The notes: generated from the letters alone by a model not told the origin. A stretch of DNA of 64,000 bases from Marchantia polymorpha subsp. ruderalis (GCA_037833965.1 AP031356.1:24822501-24886500); one strand, 5' to 3'. Counted from the stretch's first letter, positions 35,528 through 47,749 are shown. Program-made: numbers and translations.

Positions 35528-38500
35528 GAACATTTTTCAGCTTTTCTCTTTTTCCCTTTCTCCTACCTCGGGACAAGTAGCCAACACCATTTGGGATAGT
35601 AGTCCGTAGCAAACCTAAAACGCGATTTTGACGAAAGGGAGTAGGCCCCATTGAAGGTGAGTTCCGACGACATGTCTTGCCTGTGGGTTCTGCGTAATAT
35701 GCCCTAGCATTGGTCATCATTTGTCTTTGTAAAATTATACTATTGACTTCTTGCGAGCTAACTGCTCCATTGTCGAATTAGCTCAAAGTGTTGATCTCAA
35801 CAACTTGTATCATTGAAATGGGGGGCTCGCAACGGCAGCCTTTCTTCACGTGGCCCCATGTCAAATTTTTTCAATATGCTGGGCAATAATGGCAACCCAC
35901 TTTGCGTAGGGCTTGTCCACAGTGAGATTGTCTTGACATTATTCCTATGTAAACTCTACCGAGTGACATAAAGTTACATGACGCGAAGATGAAAGTTTTT
36001 CCGGAAAGTAAGAAGGATTAAGGTTGGAGTTTTGTCCGGTGTCCAGATTTTTGTGGAACTTAGTTTTTTCCTATTATGAATATCACAGTTGGGTCAAGCT
36101 CTTTGTTTGATGTCTCTGTGACGGAGACATTTTATACTTCCTCCCAGTTTATCAGTTGGAATTTTCTTGGTAGTGTTGCTTGCGCTTTATGTGGTAATTT
36201 ACTAGTAAATCTAGCAACGCGCCAGTTAATGTTGGACTGCCATATACCTGCAGAGAATCTTTTTTTCTGTATTCGGAAATGTTAGTACATATGAAAATGC
36301 TCTTCAAATACAACTGTCAGTATCCAATTCTGAACACTTTCATTTTATTTACGTCTTTGAAGTTAGCAGTCTTTTGATGTGTGTTTCTGTCGTGACGTTA
36401 AAGAAGGAAATCAATTTCACGGATGTTTTAGAGTAGGTTCAGCTTGGATAGATAGTACATGGGTTTTACATTATGGGTCGTAAAAAGTGAATGGTTGTAG
36501 CACTGACATAAATATTTCAAGTCGGATGCTTTGTAAGAATGTTTCATTCGACTTAGGACGTGCGGTATGGATTTGGTCTGATCTGTGGACTGTCGGCATA
36601 TTTAAAGGATTTGACATAATTTAAAATATAACCTTCAAAAATTTTTACAATTTGACACCTGAATCTGATGACGAGCAGGTAGAATATATTTATGTAGTGT
36701 ATATTCTTCTGTTGTTATGTGAAAAGTTTATATTTCAGACTGCCACTACGAACAAAAAAGCTCAGCTGTCAGTAGAGTAGCGGCGTTCAATTTCGCCAGC
36801 CCACCAACAATATCATTAGGGTTCGGCCTGGATACAACTACAACATGCTTCGTTGCATGCGCATGATATCCTCACCTCTATTCAAAGAGACAAAGTTTTT
36901 AGGGTGAAGTGTACACACTTAAAAGTAAGGTCGAGAAGAAGAAATGAGGGTGTTGAAAGATATAAAAAAACGGTTAAACTTGACGCAATTTAGCTTGCAT
37001 ATGAGCGAAATGTGTCACCTTTTTATACTAGGTCGGAGATGAAAACGTGTCGATTATGATTTCTAGATTTAAATTATGCACCTTCAACCTGTGAAACGTG
37101 TGCGCTGTATGCAATTTTAGGCGGGTGAGTGGTAAGGAAAGTACGTTTGAATGAACATTACGAACGTGGCAGAATGCAGGGTAAATATAAATTTTTGAAT
37201 ACTTTATTTTCCTTTTACTTGAGTGAACGAATGTAACCCGTAGTATATTTTCTTCCATGTCCTTAGGACGAAAATGGGTACACGTGCTTGTAATTAAATC
37301 TAGTTTACGGTAGTTCAATGCTCCAAATATATCTCGGAATTAAGTTCTGCTGGTGTAAAAACAGTGTTACACGAAGTCTATCGTCAGTTATTTGGATTGT
37401 ACATAAGTCTACTTTGACCTTTCCCTTCAACGAACTTTGCTTTCGAGCAAAAAACAACTTCTTTTCCACATATCTTATTCTACAACCTCAACACGTGTCT
37501 CTCAATTTCAGGTCCAAATTTAAGGTCTCTTAATAGTATGATACGAGAAGTCAAAATCTCCTTACAATTCATGATTTTTTTATGACATAGTAGTATCATC
37601 CAAACTATTGACGGATCATTTTTTATTCACAAATCAATTATCTTCTACACACAAGCACTTGTCGCTTTAGCACGGTACTTCACTCTTGCGGGATCTTTAC
37701 AAATTCTTGTTTCAAACATTAGGAATTAGATCAATTCTTTACCGTTCCAATACCAATTCACATGTCTAATAACGACAATCATTTGAGTGTAGTCCTTGTC
37801 GATTTTAAGCTAGAATTTAGGATAAATCTTCTTTGCCATATCAATAAAGCTAGCGACATCCATCCCTTAACAATTATCAAAATAATTAATCGTGGCAATT
37901 GACACTCCTCATTAACTTCAAAATTCAGTTACTTTTTGTAACGAATGATTTCAATGCTCCGTTCTCGTATCATCAACTCACCCTCCTACTTCGCAGAAAC
38001 AAGTTTTAAATTGATCTATCATTACTTTCTCTTTCATTGATTCCATGTTGCAAATATAATAATAAGTAAATGGCTCCAATTGAGGTTTGTATGTACTCCC
38101 TTATTCCATATAACGATGTGCTTATATACAACACTTTAGAAGATAGTAAAGATGACAGTTTAAAAACTTCAAAAATTATGTATACCTTGTTTACTTCCTA
38201 ATTTATAAACAGTCACGTTGGTAAAGTTTTCATTCTTCTAAAATAAAGATTTCCCCATGTCTTATCCAATGCTTGACAATGATAACGTGATAAAATTATA
38301 AAACAATGCATGTTGGACAATATAATAGACATATCATTTTCTTGATATTGATGACAAAATAGACACAAGTGTTATAGTGTATGATGTCAATTTCCAAGGA
38401 AGTTGAGGCATTTAACACAAATTCTTGGCAGTTCTTTAAGTTTGCGCTTCCAACACACTCTTACAATTCGTCTTTGTATGTTTTGCATATTTGATTTGAC

Positions 38501-40233
38501 TCAACAACATGTAACACATTCATTTTCAGTTTAACAGAGTGAGAAAGTTAATTGAATGAATTTGAAATCATGCGGTTTGCCACAAATTTTTCTTGCAGTA
38601 TCAAAAATTCATGCGTTCTCTGGTTTCTTCACTATATTCAGATCATGTCAAGTCGCGTCCACGGCTTCTCCAGCTTCTGTTTTACTCTGTCTCTGTTGCA
38701 ATTTTTCAAACAAACAGTTGTAAAACTGAACATATTATCTCTACTCTATACTCTCCTCATATGCAGCAATTACAATTGCTACACAAAACACTCCCGGCAA
38801 TCTCAACATTTGGAATTTACTGCACTTGCAACAAACACACCGACCTCCACCTCTTGCAATGTCACAAAGAGCTTAGCATGTAAATCCGAAATTGCTTCCA
38901 CGCAATCGTTATTCAAGCGTTGGTAAACTTACTGAGCCGTCTCTTAAGTCAAATTCAAAGTTTTCATTAACTATTCAATTTGTGTCAAATTTTTCAACTT
39001 AACATCATGCTACTAGCTAATTGGGAGCATTTTTTGAAAGTGCTGTCATCTTGTGTGACCGTTCAATTTTATATTTTAAGATCTTTGATCGAAAATTCCA
39101 TACAGTTAGAAGATACACAACAGATAACATATACGATTCATCTAGTTGACCTACGTCCAAAAAACACAACTGCTTTATCAGAAGAAAATCCTGAGTTTGA
39201 ATTCAAACTAACTGAAGTTAACTAATGACTGAGTTATCTCCTAACAAATTATAAGCTCTCTCAGACAATTCAAGAAGTCTTGTCTCAACCCCAAGCCTTT
39301 TAATTTCCCCATTTCACAACTGCCAAAAAAGTAGTAGGCACAAAGCGCATTGCGCTGTACTGTTAAAATTGGAAAAGCTAGCACCACATCAATTTTTTTC
39401 ACTTACAATTGGACGTTAGACTCATTCATATCTCAAAGCTTCTAAGTCGTGTCATATATTTTGTAAAAAAAGTTGATGCATGTTCCAAACCACATGCAAT
39501 TAATCTCACTATAAAGTTTTTCATCCAAGAAAAGCAAGTTCGCTAATTCATTCAATACAAAAAATGGAAAGAGCAATCATCTAGATTTATGCTAATTCAT
39601 ATCATTCAAAGACAATGAAAATATCAATAATTTACATATACACCCATGTGAACTATGATAGACAAGATGTAAGTCACTTCTTTCTTATTAATCAAAAGTT
39701 TGACTCTTATACTTATACATCTTGAACTAATATTTGAATTTCAATAATTGTTGTCCACGTCACACAAATTTTCAGATAACGTGATTTGTGGAGAGTGGCG
39801 GAAATGTTTTGCTTAAGCAATAATAATAATAAATTAAAACATACGTTAATGGCCACTAATGTTCTGATGATCAAATCAATTGTGTACACATTCAAGTATA
39901 TTTTTCCCATGTGAAACAAATCAAAGGTTATTGTCACTCTTTAACATCATATGCATCATTGATATTCACAAATCATATCCATCTATGTCAACATTATAAT
40001 TCTTTCAAACACTTGTGATCAAAATGCATCTCAAGTATTGCCCTAGTTGATTAGATTACACAACTTTTGATTATTTTATTAAAAGTTTCTTCATAATAAT
40101 CAGCATTTGTACATAACTTCACTCAAGTCATTTTGAACTAAAGACATAAGATTCACTCCTATATCAAGTATGAATTGAACATAAATCAATACTTTTTACA
40201 CTATCAAAGACTTGAATCTTAATAAATCGAATT
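35528..40233. other. ABCF downstream region and AT-rich intergenic DNA
   Basis: The first few hundred bases should hold the ABCF 3'UTR. From about 36600 the DNA is AT-rich. On the minus strand of about 38200-39250 the frames show a Cys-rich stretch (GRCVCCKCSKF) and leucine-rich runs broken by stops, which could be an old coding relic, but I cannot name it. ORFs at 38552-38926 and 38593-38883 (+) overlap in different frames and look like shadows. Confidence 0.45.
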
Positions 40234-42024
40234 ATTGTTGAGATTAACTCATATTATGTAGTATCCTCAATTTATACCTAAAGATAGCTAGGATACGTTG
40301 TGGGGTTAAATATCCCAAAGACTTCAACTTTACATACTTTTTTCATACTTCCAGTACTTTTTTTGTTGGAACGATTACATTCAGATTTTTTTTGACAATT
40401 CGTGTGGTGACAGAAAGTTGAAAGTCTTGAGGCGAAGAGATTGAAGACGAGTTGACGGGAATTTCTATTGAACTCACGAGGTGACAATTGGAGTTTGAGA
40501 TGGAAGACAAGTTGAAGGGAATTCCTGACTATCACAAGGTGACAGTTTGGAGTTCTTTGAGACTAGATTTGAGTTCGAGGCCAGAATCAATGAGGGAGTT
40601 GAAGAGTACAAGTAGAAGAAAGACGAGCAATTTTGGTTCCAAGTTTGAAGAGGAGAAGGCAAGATTGTGCCGGAGTTGGTAGCTCACATTCCGTTCTCAT
40701 GTGGCGTTCATCAGTACAAAAGAAATTTGAAGTTCAAGAGTGGAAGAATTTAAAAGGCTTCGCAATAATATGTCAGAAAATTCTCGGGAAGGGGAGTCAA
40801 CTGCGGGTCGGGCAAAAATTGCGACAATAATGACGGTCTCAAGTTCGATCTTGTGTCAAGATCTCCAAAATGCGGACCAGCAGTTAGAGAGCGGTGTTTC
40901 TTGAAATTGAAGTTTTGTTAGTTTCTGTCATGTCGTCGGTTCTTTTCAAGTAATTGCTCGTGTACATGACATTTCAGATGAAATTTTACCGCTCTTTGTT
41001 AAAAGTATCAACAGCCATGAGCTCTTCTAGAAATTATCTAGTTGAATATGTTTAAGATAATCAGCGTAAGTTTGCCAAAGGTACGTGTGGCTTGTTTCTG
41101 AAAGTCTTGGACGGAAATGATTTGAGCTTCTTGTGAAATGCTCACCTCACAACTTTGCTCGAATCCTCACTGCAAGCGAACATCTCTAGGAGATGCACCT
41201 AGAATCAGACAAACCCAACTTCACTAAGACAAAACCTACTCACAATAATCTACATCTCCATCTCATCTGGAGACATAGGATTTAGAAGCCAATAACTACA
41301 TGCAGTACAAAAGGATTTTCAGCTCCGCGAGCGAGCGTAGAAGCTAGAAAGTACAAGACGCTAACGCGCGAAGACAAGCACAGCCAGCGTTCTTTTCAGC
41401 GCAAAGTCAAGCAGGGATCGCATGATGCAATGAGCGGGGAAAAATGCAGTCACATAGAGGCCCACTTGCGCCCAAGGCAAAAACAATCAAGACCTTTTCG
41501 GGGCAATGAGCCAAAACTGCGACAATGAGCGGGGAAAAATGCAGTGTGCGCAGATGCCAATCTTTGATTCTGCGGGCGACACATCACCACATCAGCATAG
41601 TATCTTCAACACGTCAAGTTACAGGTTGCCACGTAGATCTCACAAAACCGGCACACAAAACAATTTGACACGTGAATGAATGATCTTGTGCAAACCTCCA
41701 AACGCGCGAGATGTTGACATGGCTACGCCATACAGGCCACGCAAGTGACTGAAGAAGAACCTATATGTGACAATGACATGACGGGTCCAAGACTAGCGAT
41801 GCAGTGCAGTTGGATTGCTAGTTGACATATGACGTGGACAACACGACACATATGCAAGGACAAAACACATGGCACGCAAAAAACTTGGCAGGATCGGAAA
41901 ATCCCTATGGACGTAAAATCCACAAGGAGGAGCCATATGACGGAACACGCGACGAGCAACAACATTTGAACAAACGACAAAGAAGAAACTATGGTTGAGT
42001 CAGGGCAAGTATATTTGTCGTATA

Positions 42025-42049
42025 CAGTATACACTTGCTTAAGTCCGCA
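42025..42049 (+). repeat. Left terminal inverted repeat
   Basis: CAGTATACACTTGCTTAAG continues to GTCCGCA. It pairs with 43739-43763 with three mismatches (first base, one in the middle, one near the inner end). Confidence 0.9.
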
Positions 42050-42098
42050 ACTTGATCCGGGAGATCTGGTGTGGACTTAATTGAGATGTGGACCTAAA

Positions 42099-42142
42099 GA
42101 AGATTAGGGTTAATACACATGAAGATTAGGGTTAGCACATAT
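42099..42142 (+). repeat. 22-bp tandem duplication in transposon leader
   Basis: GAAGATTAGGGTTAATACAC plus AT is followed directly by a near copy with GC for AT at position 15-16 and a changed end. Each copy has a TTAGGGTTA core. It lies between the left repeat and the transposase start. Confidence 0.8.
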
Positions 42143-42171
42143 GAAACACAGTTTCGAGTTCATTTGCAACA

Positions 42172-43652
42172 ATGAGCGGACGTGTGGTGAAACGCAAAGG
42201 TCATGATCAACGTCTGAATAACCGTCAAAGAATGGAAATTATCACTGTATTGGAGCAATCCAAACCGTCGACTAATCAAAGCATTGCTCGTCAATACGGT
42301 GTTGACGAGAAGATTATTCGGAAATTGAAAGCAAGCAAAGATGAGATTTGTGAACGAATTCAAAGGATTGACCATGCCACTCAAGAATACACATTTCGCG
42401 TCTCGTATTCATCGTTTCCTGAGCTTGAGAAACCACTGTACAAATGGATTGATGTTGGACGGTGAATGTCGCTTGTTTTGCCGTCCAGTCTCATCTGCCA
42501 CAAAGCAAAACAAATTTCCGAGGCTATGAAGATAGTTGATGATAAGTTCAAGGCTTCTCGGGGATGGTTTTTGAGATTTCGTCATCGGTTTGGTTTAATC
42601 GGCACGAACTTGTTTGGTGAAGGCGGTGAGATTGACAAAAATAATCCTTAAACTCTATAAGCTTTGAATGAGTTAAGTGCAATTATCAACCAGTATGATC
42701 CAGCTTGCGTGTACAATATGGACAAAATTGGATTGTTCTTTCGACTTGTTCCAAGTTACACTGTTTTGATGCCAAATGAAGATACGTCAACCGTCCAGGG
42801 CAAGAAAAAATCAAAAGATCGCGTGACTCTTGTGTTTTGTTGCAATGCCACAGGGACTAAATGAGTCTCAATCACCATGATCGGTAAGGCGAAGGAGCAC
42901 GCATGTATTTCAGGCAACATATGGCCAATTCTATATCTTTAGCAAAAGAACCCTTGGATTGACGTGCCGACTTTCAACAAGTGATTCGATGAGATTTTTG
43001 AGCCATATGTTCGTAAACGTACTGGTCACAAGGTTCTATTGATCCTTGATAATGCTCTTGGTCACTCGATTGACTTTGAGCGGAATGATATCCGTGTTGC
43101 GTTCTTCCCGCCAAATGTTACGTCGTGGAACTAGCCATTGTACATGACTAAAAAGCAGATATTATTTCTGCATTCCAGAATGTTGACCTTGGCAACAACA
43201 ATGATGAAACCGTGGACAAAAGTGCTCGTAATCTGAGTAATTATCATCTATTGAGTGGCAATCACGAAATTGACATTCATGATGAAATTTAGCAATGTCT
43301 GATTGATGACAACGATGATTCAGAGCTATTCAAAAATACTCTTTTTGAAAAGATCGAACAAGCAATGGGTGCCGTCCTTGTTCACGAGTCTGTCATTAAA
43401 TCCAAAGACGATGAACCCGAACCAACCTCGGCTCAAAACGACATTGATCAGCGGAATGTTATACTTCAGTCTTTAGAGTGTGCAATCAGTCTTGATGTCA
43501 ATATGAATGACCTAAAATCTTCGCCATATTTATCATCTGACCATATAGATCAAGCCAAGGCAGCACTATTCAAAATCCGTAGCATTTTACAAACTGGACA
43601 ATCCGCGATAGCTCGGAAGCAAATTGAAAATAGCCGCCAAATGACTATTTGA
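42172..43652 (+). pseudogene. Tigger/pogo-type transposase, broken
   Basis: One frame runs from ATG 42172 to about 43140 with seven in-frame stops (42463, 42649, 42658, 42862, 42940, 42982, 43132) and no visible indel in that span. The N-terminus is a helix-turn-helix (RQRMEIITVLEQSKPS, SIARQYGVDEKIIRKL) followed by a CENP-B-like second domain (ASRGWFLRFRHRFGL). The catalytic part has VYNMDKIG (first Asp), LLILDNALGHS (second Asp) and FFPPNVTSWN-x-PL. The third acidic residue expected after PL is Tyr here. The acidic C-terminal part continues in another frame at 43365-43652. The gene cannot make an active enzyme. Confidence 0.88.
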
Positions 43653-43738
43653 TTTTTTGTAAAATACACTCTTGACAATTGATTCAGGAATTTTGCGTTG
43701 TGAAGTGCGGACTTAATTGGGATGCGGACTTAAATGAG

Positions 43739-43763
43739 TGCAGACTTAAGCGAGTGTATACTA
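43739..43763 (-). repeat. Right terminal inverted repeat
   Basis: TGCAGACTTAAGCGAGTG continues to TATACTA, followed by TA. It is the inverted partner of 42025-42049. Confidence 0.9.
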
Positions 43764-43789
43764 TACTTCAGAAATTCATATGCAATCAA

Positions 43790-44500
43790 AAGTAGTGTGG
43801 ACTCCTTTGACACCACATTCCAAACTATTCTTAATTCAATGATCTATTGATGTTATTGAAAATCAAAGTATGTCTTGTGTTTACTATGAACAAGTTGTTG
43901 GCAATCTCATGTATTTGATGGTGTGCAGTAGGCCTGATATTATTTTAACGATGGGCAAGGTGAATAAGTACATGTCAAATCTAGAGAAAGTTCACTAGGA
44001 AACAATGAGATATATTCTGAGATATCTTAAGTCTATTGTGGATTATAATTTATTGTTTGATAGTTTATTAGAAAATGTCAAATCCTTGTTGAGGTCCATT
44101 GATGCTGATCAAGGACATGATCTGAACAAAAATAGATCTACTAGTAGGTATATGTTTACACTTGACGATGAAACATCTACCTTGCAGAAATGTGTAGTTC
44201 AATCTAGAACGGAAGCTGAGTATGTGACGGCAACATAAGCAGCAAATTAAAACTATTTGGTTGAACAAGCTTATCATGGAGATGTTATTGACACAAGACG
44301 TGATCAGATTATGGATATCAAAGTGAAGCATATCAACATCTGGTATTATTTTATCATAAAAAAAATTTATTATAAAATGATTGAACTAGTGAAGATATAT
44401 GGTGTACTCAATCCATGTGATACGTAAATCAAAATTATTCCTTTGGAAAGTTTTATTCAACATTGTGTTATTATGCAAGTTGTGCATATGAAACACAAGT
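43790..44500 (+). pseudogene. Copia reverse transcriptase/RNase H remnant
   Basis: Bases from about 43885 read YYEQVVGNLMYLMVCSRPDI, then KYMSNLEKVH and ETMRYILRYLKSIVDYNLLF, and at about 44105 DADQGHDLNKNRSTSRYMF, then QSRTEAEYVTAT. This is the standard copia C-terminal order. After a stop, traces of the end of RNase H follow (VKHINIWYYFI; IPLESFIQHC). Stops at about 43995, 44236 and later inactivate it. Confidence 0.85.
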
Positions 44501-45010
44501 AGAGTTTGAAAACATAGTATTTTTAATTATCTCATTATATATTTATTTTTTGTAATTATTCTATATCATGATGACTACTACATAATTTTAGTTCACTCTT
44601 GGTATAAAGAGTGTTCTTCTATTAGGTTTCATTCTAGATTTTATTGTCGAATTATTATATAGGCTACAGATTTTAATGTTCTTTCTATGCTAGAAGGTGT
44701 TAAAGTTATTTTTTTATATTATTACTCTATACTATTATGGCTACGATTAAGTTCTAGTTAACTCTAATTGACAAGAGAGAAATTGTGTTAGATTTACTTT
44801 TAGAATTTCTCGCGGAATGATATTATAACTTATAGAGATTATTGTTACATTAACATAGATTAAAGTGGAGATGGTTGAGATTAACTTTTGTTAAGGAGTA
44901 ATTTCGGTTTTTAGCTAAAGATAGTTAGAATGTGTCATCAAATACCTCAAGGACTTCCACATGTACGTTTTTCATATTGCTAATAGTATCTCTCGCGTTA
45001 TATTGTCGTG

Positions 45011-46177
45011 GATGTAGACTTTGAATGAACCATGTTATATCTTGTTGTCAACTTGTGTCCGAATACGCTGTCATTGTCTGGTTATTTTGATTCTTGATTA
45101 ATGCATGTTAATTATTCCAAATCTATAATATGTGTCATTTCACATTAAAACCTAACATTCGTTATTTAAAAAGTAAAAAAAAATCTCAAATGTACAAATA
45201 ATATACATAATACAAATACATGCACGAAGATATTTTTTGTTGAGATGCAGAGAATATATAACTAATTTTAAATTTCTGTTGAAAATGTCAAAGTTATTGT
45301 CAGTTTTTTATTATTTTTAATTTCAAAAAATGAAATACAATCAAGTATGTCGAAATGATCATAATGACTTAATTTAACCTGTGGTAAAAAAATCTATTTT
45401 TTGTATAGAAATGAATATTTTACAAGAAAATTTTGATTTTGATGTATTCAGCTAAATTTTTGTGCAATGAGTAAAATTGACTTCTCATATTCTGCATCTT
45501 CTAGAATATCATTTGATAAATCTCACCCAAACAATAATTTGTTGAAGATTACAAGTCTCGCTGAGATGACATATTATTTTGTCTTTTTTCCACATCTATA
45601 AACTACTCGAAGCTTTACTTATCTAAAGTTTCATTTGTTTTTCCAACTTTCAGAAGTTACAATAGTGCATACTTGTAAATAATTTTTTCACACATTTCTA
45701 TTCCATGCATAATATCAACTTCCAATGCTTTCTTAAAAAATAAAATTGGAAGAGTTAACAATTTCCATATACTCTAGTTAGATTTATTCTCCGCCGAGAA
45801 TATATGTCTTGTATACTATACATGGTATTACTACTACACATCTCAATGGTCGAGGAATACTTGTTGAACTATCTACACAATCCATCCTCGTCCATTCAAA
45901 TTACTGAGAGTGGACCGCTCAGGATAAAGTGCTTTGAACGAATTTTGAAGAATACAGATGACGAGTTGGCAGTCAGATTTTAGTAGTTTATTGTATATAG
46001 AAAATTGTTTCACGTCACGAGATGATGAGATTTCGCAGAAGAGAACTCGTTCGCCTTGCTTGTCACAGTAGACAATGAAGGCACGGGATCCCCATTATTT
46101 CGGCATGAGATTTCCATGCATGGGATAATGACTGCATGATGTCACTCCAGCGATCTGAGTCTCAACACCACAATTAG
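45011..46177. other. AT-rich intergenic, no gene
   Basis: No ORF or repeat of note. The last few hundred bases include the P450 3'UTR on the minus strand. Confidence 0.5.
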
Positions 46178-47749
46178 TTACGATGGTTGCTTTCGGGCCT
46201 GTCTGATCCGAGCAATCATGATTCCCCTCCTTAAGCTCTCCGAGCTGGGTGCAAGGGCCGACAAGGCAGCAGGACGCGAGTCATTCGTGTCTGTGGACGG
46301 GGCTGTCATGTCGTCCTGACTCCATTCGAAGTTCTGCAGCAGGCGCGCGATCAATATCGACACTTCCATCAAGCCCAGATTCATTCCGGGGCAAATTCTC
46401 CTGCCCGCACCGAAAGGCATCAGCTTCACCTCCTTTTTACAACTCATGTCCACCTCCTCTTCCAAAAAGCGCTCGGGTCTGAACTCGGTGGGATCGGGCC
46501 ACGCCGTGGGGTCTTGATGATACGCGTGGATGTGGAAATAAATGACGGCGTTCTTCGGAATGTCGTAATTGCCGAGCTTGCAAGCCTCGACGACGGCATA
46601 AGGAGGTGGCGTTATGGCCGGAGGGTACATCCGAAGAATCTCCTTTTCAAAGGCTGCGAGGTACGGCATCTGAGTCAGGTGCGATTCTTCCACTGGCTTG
46701 TTCCCGACCACGCGGTCGATCTCGTCGAGCAATTTTTCTCGGACCTCTTGATTCTCGCTGAGCACGGACATCCCCGATCGTACTGCAGATGTCACCGAGA
46801 GAGAAGAGGCCGTGAGCATCTCGCTGCAAAGGCAAGTTATGCCCTCGTCTCGAAGTCGCGGGTCTGTGTCCTGCAAGTTGAGTAGGCTTTCGGCGTAAGT
46901 CCCGGGAATGATTTCGTCTGAGCCTTTGAGCTCGCGAATCCTTCGGATGAGTGGCAGCATGATGTCCTCCACCTCCTGCTGCAGGCGTGTGACGTTGCGT
47001 CGATGCTTCCACTCGACCAATTTCCAGGCAGGGATGTAGTCGCCGACGTATATGGACCAAACGCTTCGGGCTCTTGCGTTTACTATTTCGTCGATCTGCA
47101 TCAGGACCTTCTCTTCCACATACATTCCGAAGCAGAGGTATAGAGCATACTTGTAGAAAGCAGGTCGAATCACCGTCGTGATGTTCACACGCGCCCAGCC
47201 GCCGTTCTCTGTTATCGACTGCCTGATTTGGACGATCACATCTTCGATGGCCGCCTCCCTCTGGACCTCCCATTTGTTCAGAGCTTTCGGAGTGAACACG
47301 CTCGTGATCATGTTCCTTCTTATGCTGCTCAGGAAAGGTCCTTGAGGAGAACTGTTGACCGTGCAGAAGCCTCTCGTCAGGGCACCCACTGACGAGAACA
47401 TGCATCTGCTGCAGAACGATGCACCCTGTTTGATCAGTGCCTCGTGCGCCAATTGAGGATCGTTGATGACGATGACAGGCCTCTGTCCGATCCAAAACGT
47501 GAGCGTCTTCCCGTACTTGGACTCCAATTTCTGCGTTGCCTTCAAAAAGTTCGCCACATGTAACATGCTCCGCACCTGAAAGAGACTCCCGACCAGCGGC
47601 CATGGTTTTGGTCCCGGAGGTAATCTCTTGCTTGGCAGCCAGACTTTCAACCACCATTCCAGCAGAATCGAATAAACGATGCCGCAAATGATGGCTGCTG
47701 CCACAAGGCCTACTAGCTGGTCCATCGAATCAGTCCAATCCGAAAACAC
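46178..47749 (-). CDS. Cytochrome P450 (A-type, CYP77/CYP89-like), atypical active site
   Basis: The single-exon frame of 523 codons is a full-length plant P450. Residues 10-32 form the ER membrane anchor, and the proline hinge LPPGP is at 43-47. The K-helix ExxR is E370-R373 (EILR), the PERF motif is at 425-428 and the heme loop FGAGRRICPG is at 446-455 with Cys453 as heme ligand. Overall likeness is to the CYP77/CYP89 branch of the CYP71 clan. Two normally conserved sites differ: helix C WxxxR reads LSSIR (Leu140, Arg144), and the helix I A/G-G-x-D/E-T segment reads ASSLS at about 314-318, so the acidic residue is Leu and the Thr is Ser. The frame is otherwise undamaged. It may be a P450 with non-standard chemistry (isomerase or peroxide-type) or a recently relaxed gene. 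Family assignment is by eye; substrate unknown. Confidence 0.93.
   Translation of the reverse strand: MFSDWTDSMDQLVGLVAAAIICGIVYSILLEWWLKVWLPSKRLPPGPKPWPLVGSLFQVRSMLHVANFLKATQKLESKYGKTLTFWIGQRPVIVINDPQLAHEALIKQGASFCSRCMFSSVGALTRGFCTVNSSPQGPFLSSIRRNMITSVFTPKALNKWEVQREAAIEDVIVQIRQSITENGGWARVNITTVIRPAFYKYALYLCFGMYVEEKVLMQIDEIVNARARSVWSIYVGDYIPAWKLVEWKHRRNVTRLQQEVEDIMLPLIRRIRELKGSDEIIPGTYAESLLNLQDTDPRLRDEGITCLCSEMLTASSLSVTSAVRSGMSVLSENQEVREKLLDEIDRVVGNKPVEESHLTQMPYLAAFEKEILRMYPPAITPPPYAVVEACKLGNYDIPKNAVIYFHIHAYHQDPTAWPDPTEFRPERFLEEEVDMSCKKEVKLMPFGAGRRICPGMNLGLMEVSILIARLLQNFEWSQDDMTAPSTDTNDSRPAALSALAPSSESLRRGIMIARIRQARKQPS

Larger units (their letters stand above)
42023..43765 (+). mobile_element. 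pogo/Tigger-type DNA transposon
   Basis: Terminal inverted repeats of 25 bp at 42025-42049 (starts CAGTATACACTTGCTTAAG) and 43739-43763 (reverse complement, three mismatches seen) are flanked by TA on both sides, the target duplication of the Tc1/mariner superfamily. Subterminal copies of the motif GCGGACTTAA occur near both ends, three times within about 45 bases at the right. The 1739-bp interior codes for a decayed DDD transposase. CAGTATA ends and a helix-turn-helix N-terminus fit the pogo/Tigger branch. Confidence 0.9.
40234..45010 (+). mobile_element. Old copia-like element with decayed LTR ends
   Basis: Similar sequences occur at about 40234-40360 and 44874-45000. Both have TTGAGATTAACT, then AAAGATAG-C/T-TAG, then AAATA-CC-C/T-A and GACTTC, then TTTTTCATA, in the same order and spacing. 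The right copy is preceded by a purine-rich AAAGTGGAGATGG, which fits a PPT. Decayed copia RT/RNase H at 43790-44500 lies just before it, on the same strand. The Tigger-type transposon at 42025-43763 sits inside. LTR end points are approximate because the copies have diverged strongly. Confidence 0.5.

Noticed and set aside
46647-47687. 346-codon minus-strand ORF overlapping the P450
   Set aside because: It is a shifted-frame shadow of the P450 gene with no motifs of its own.
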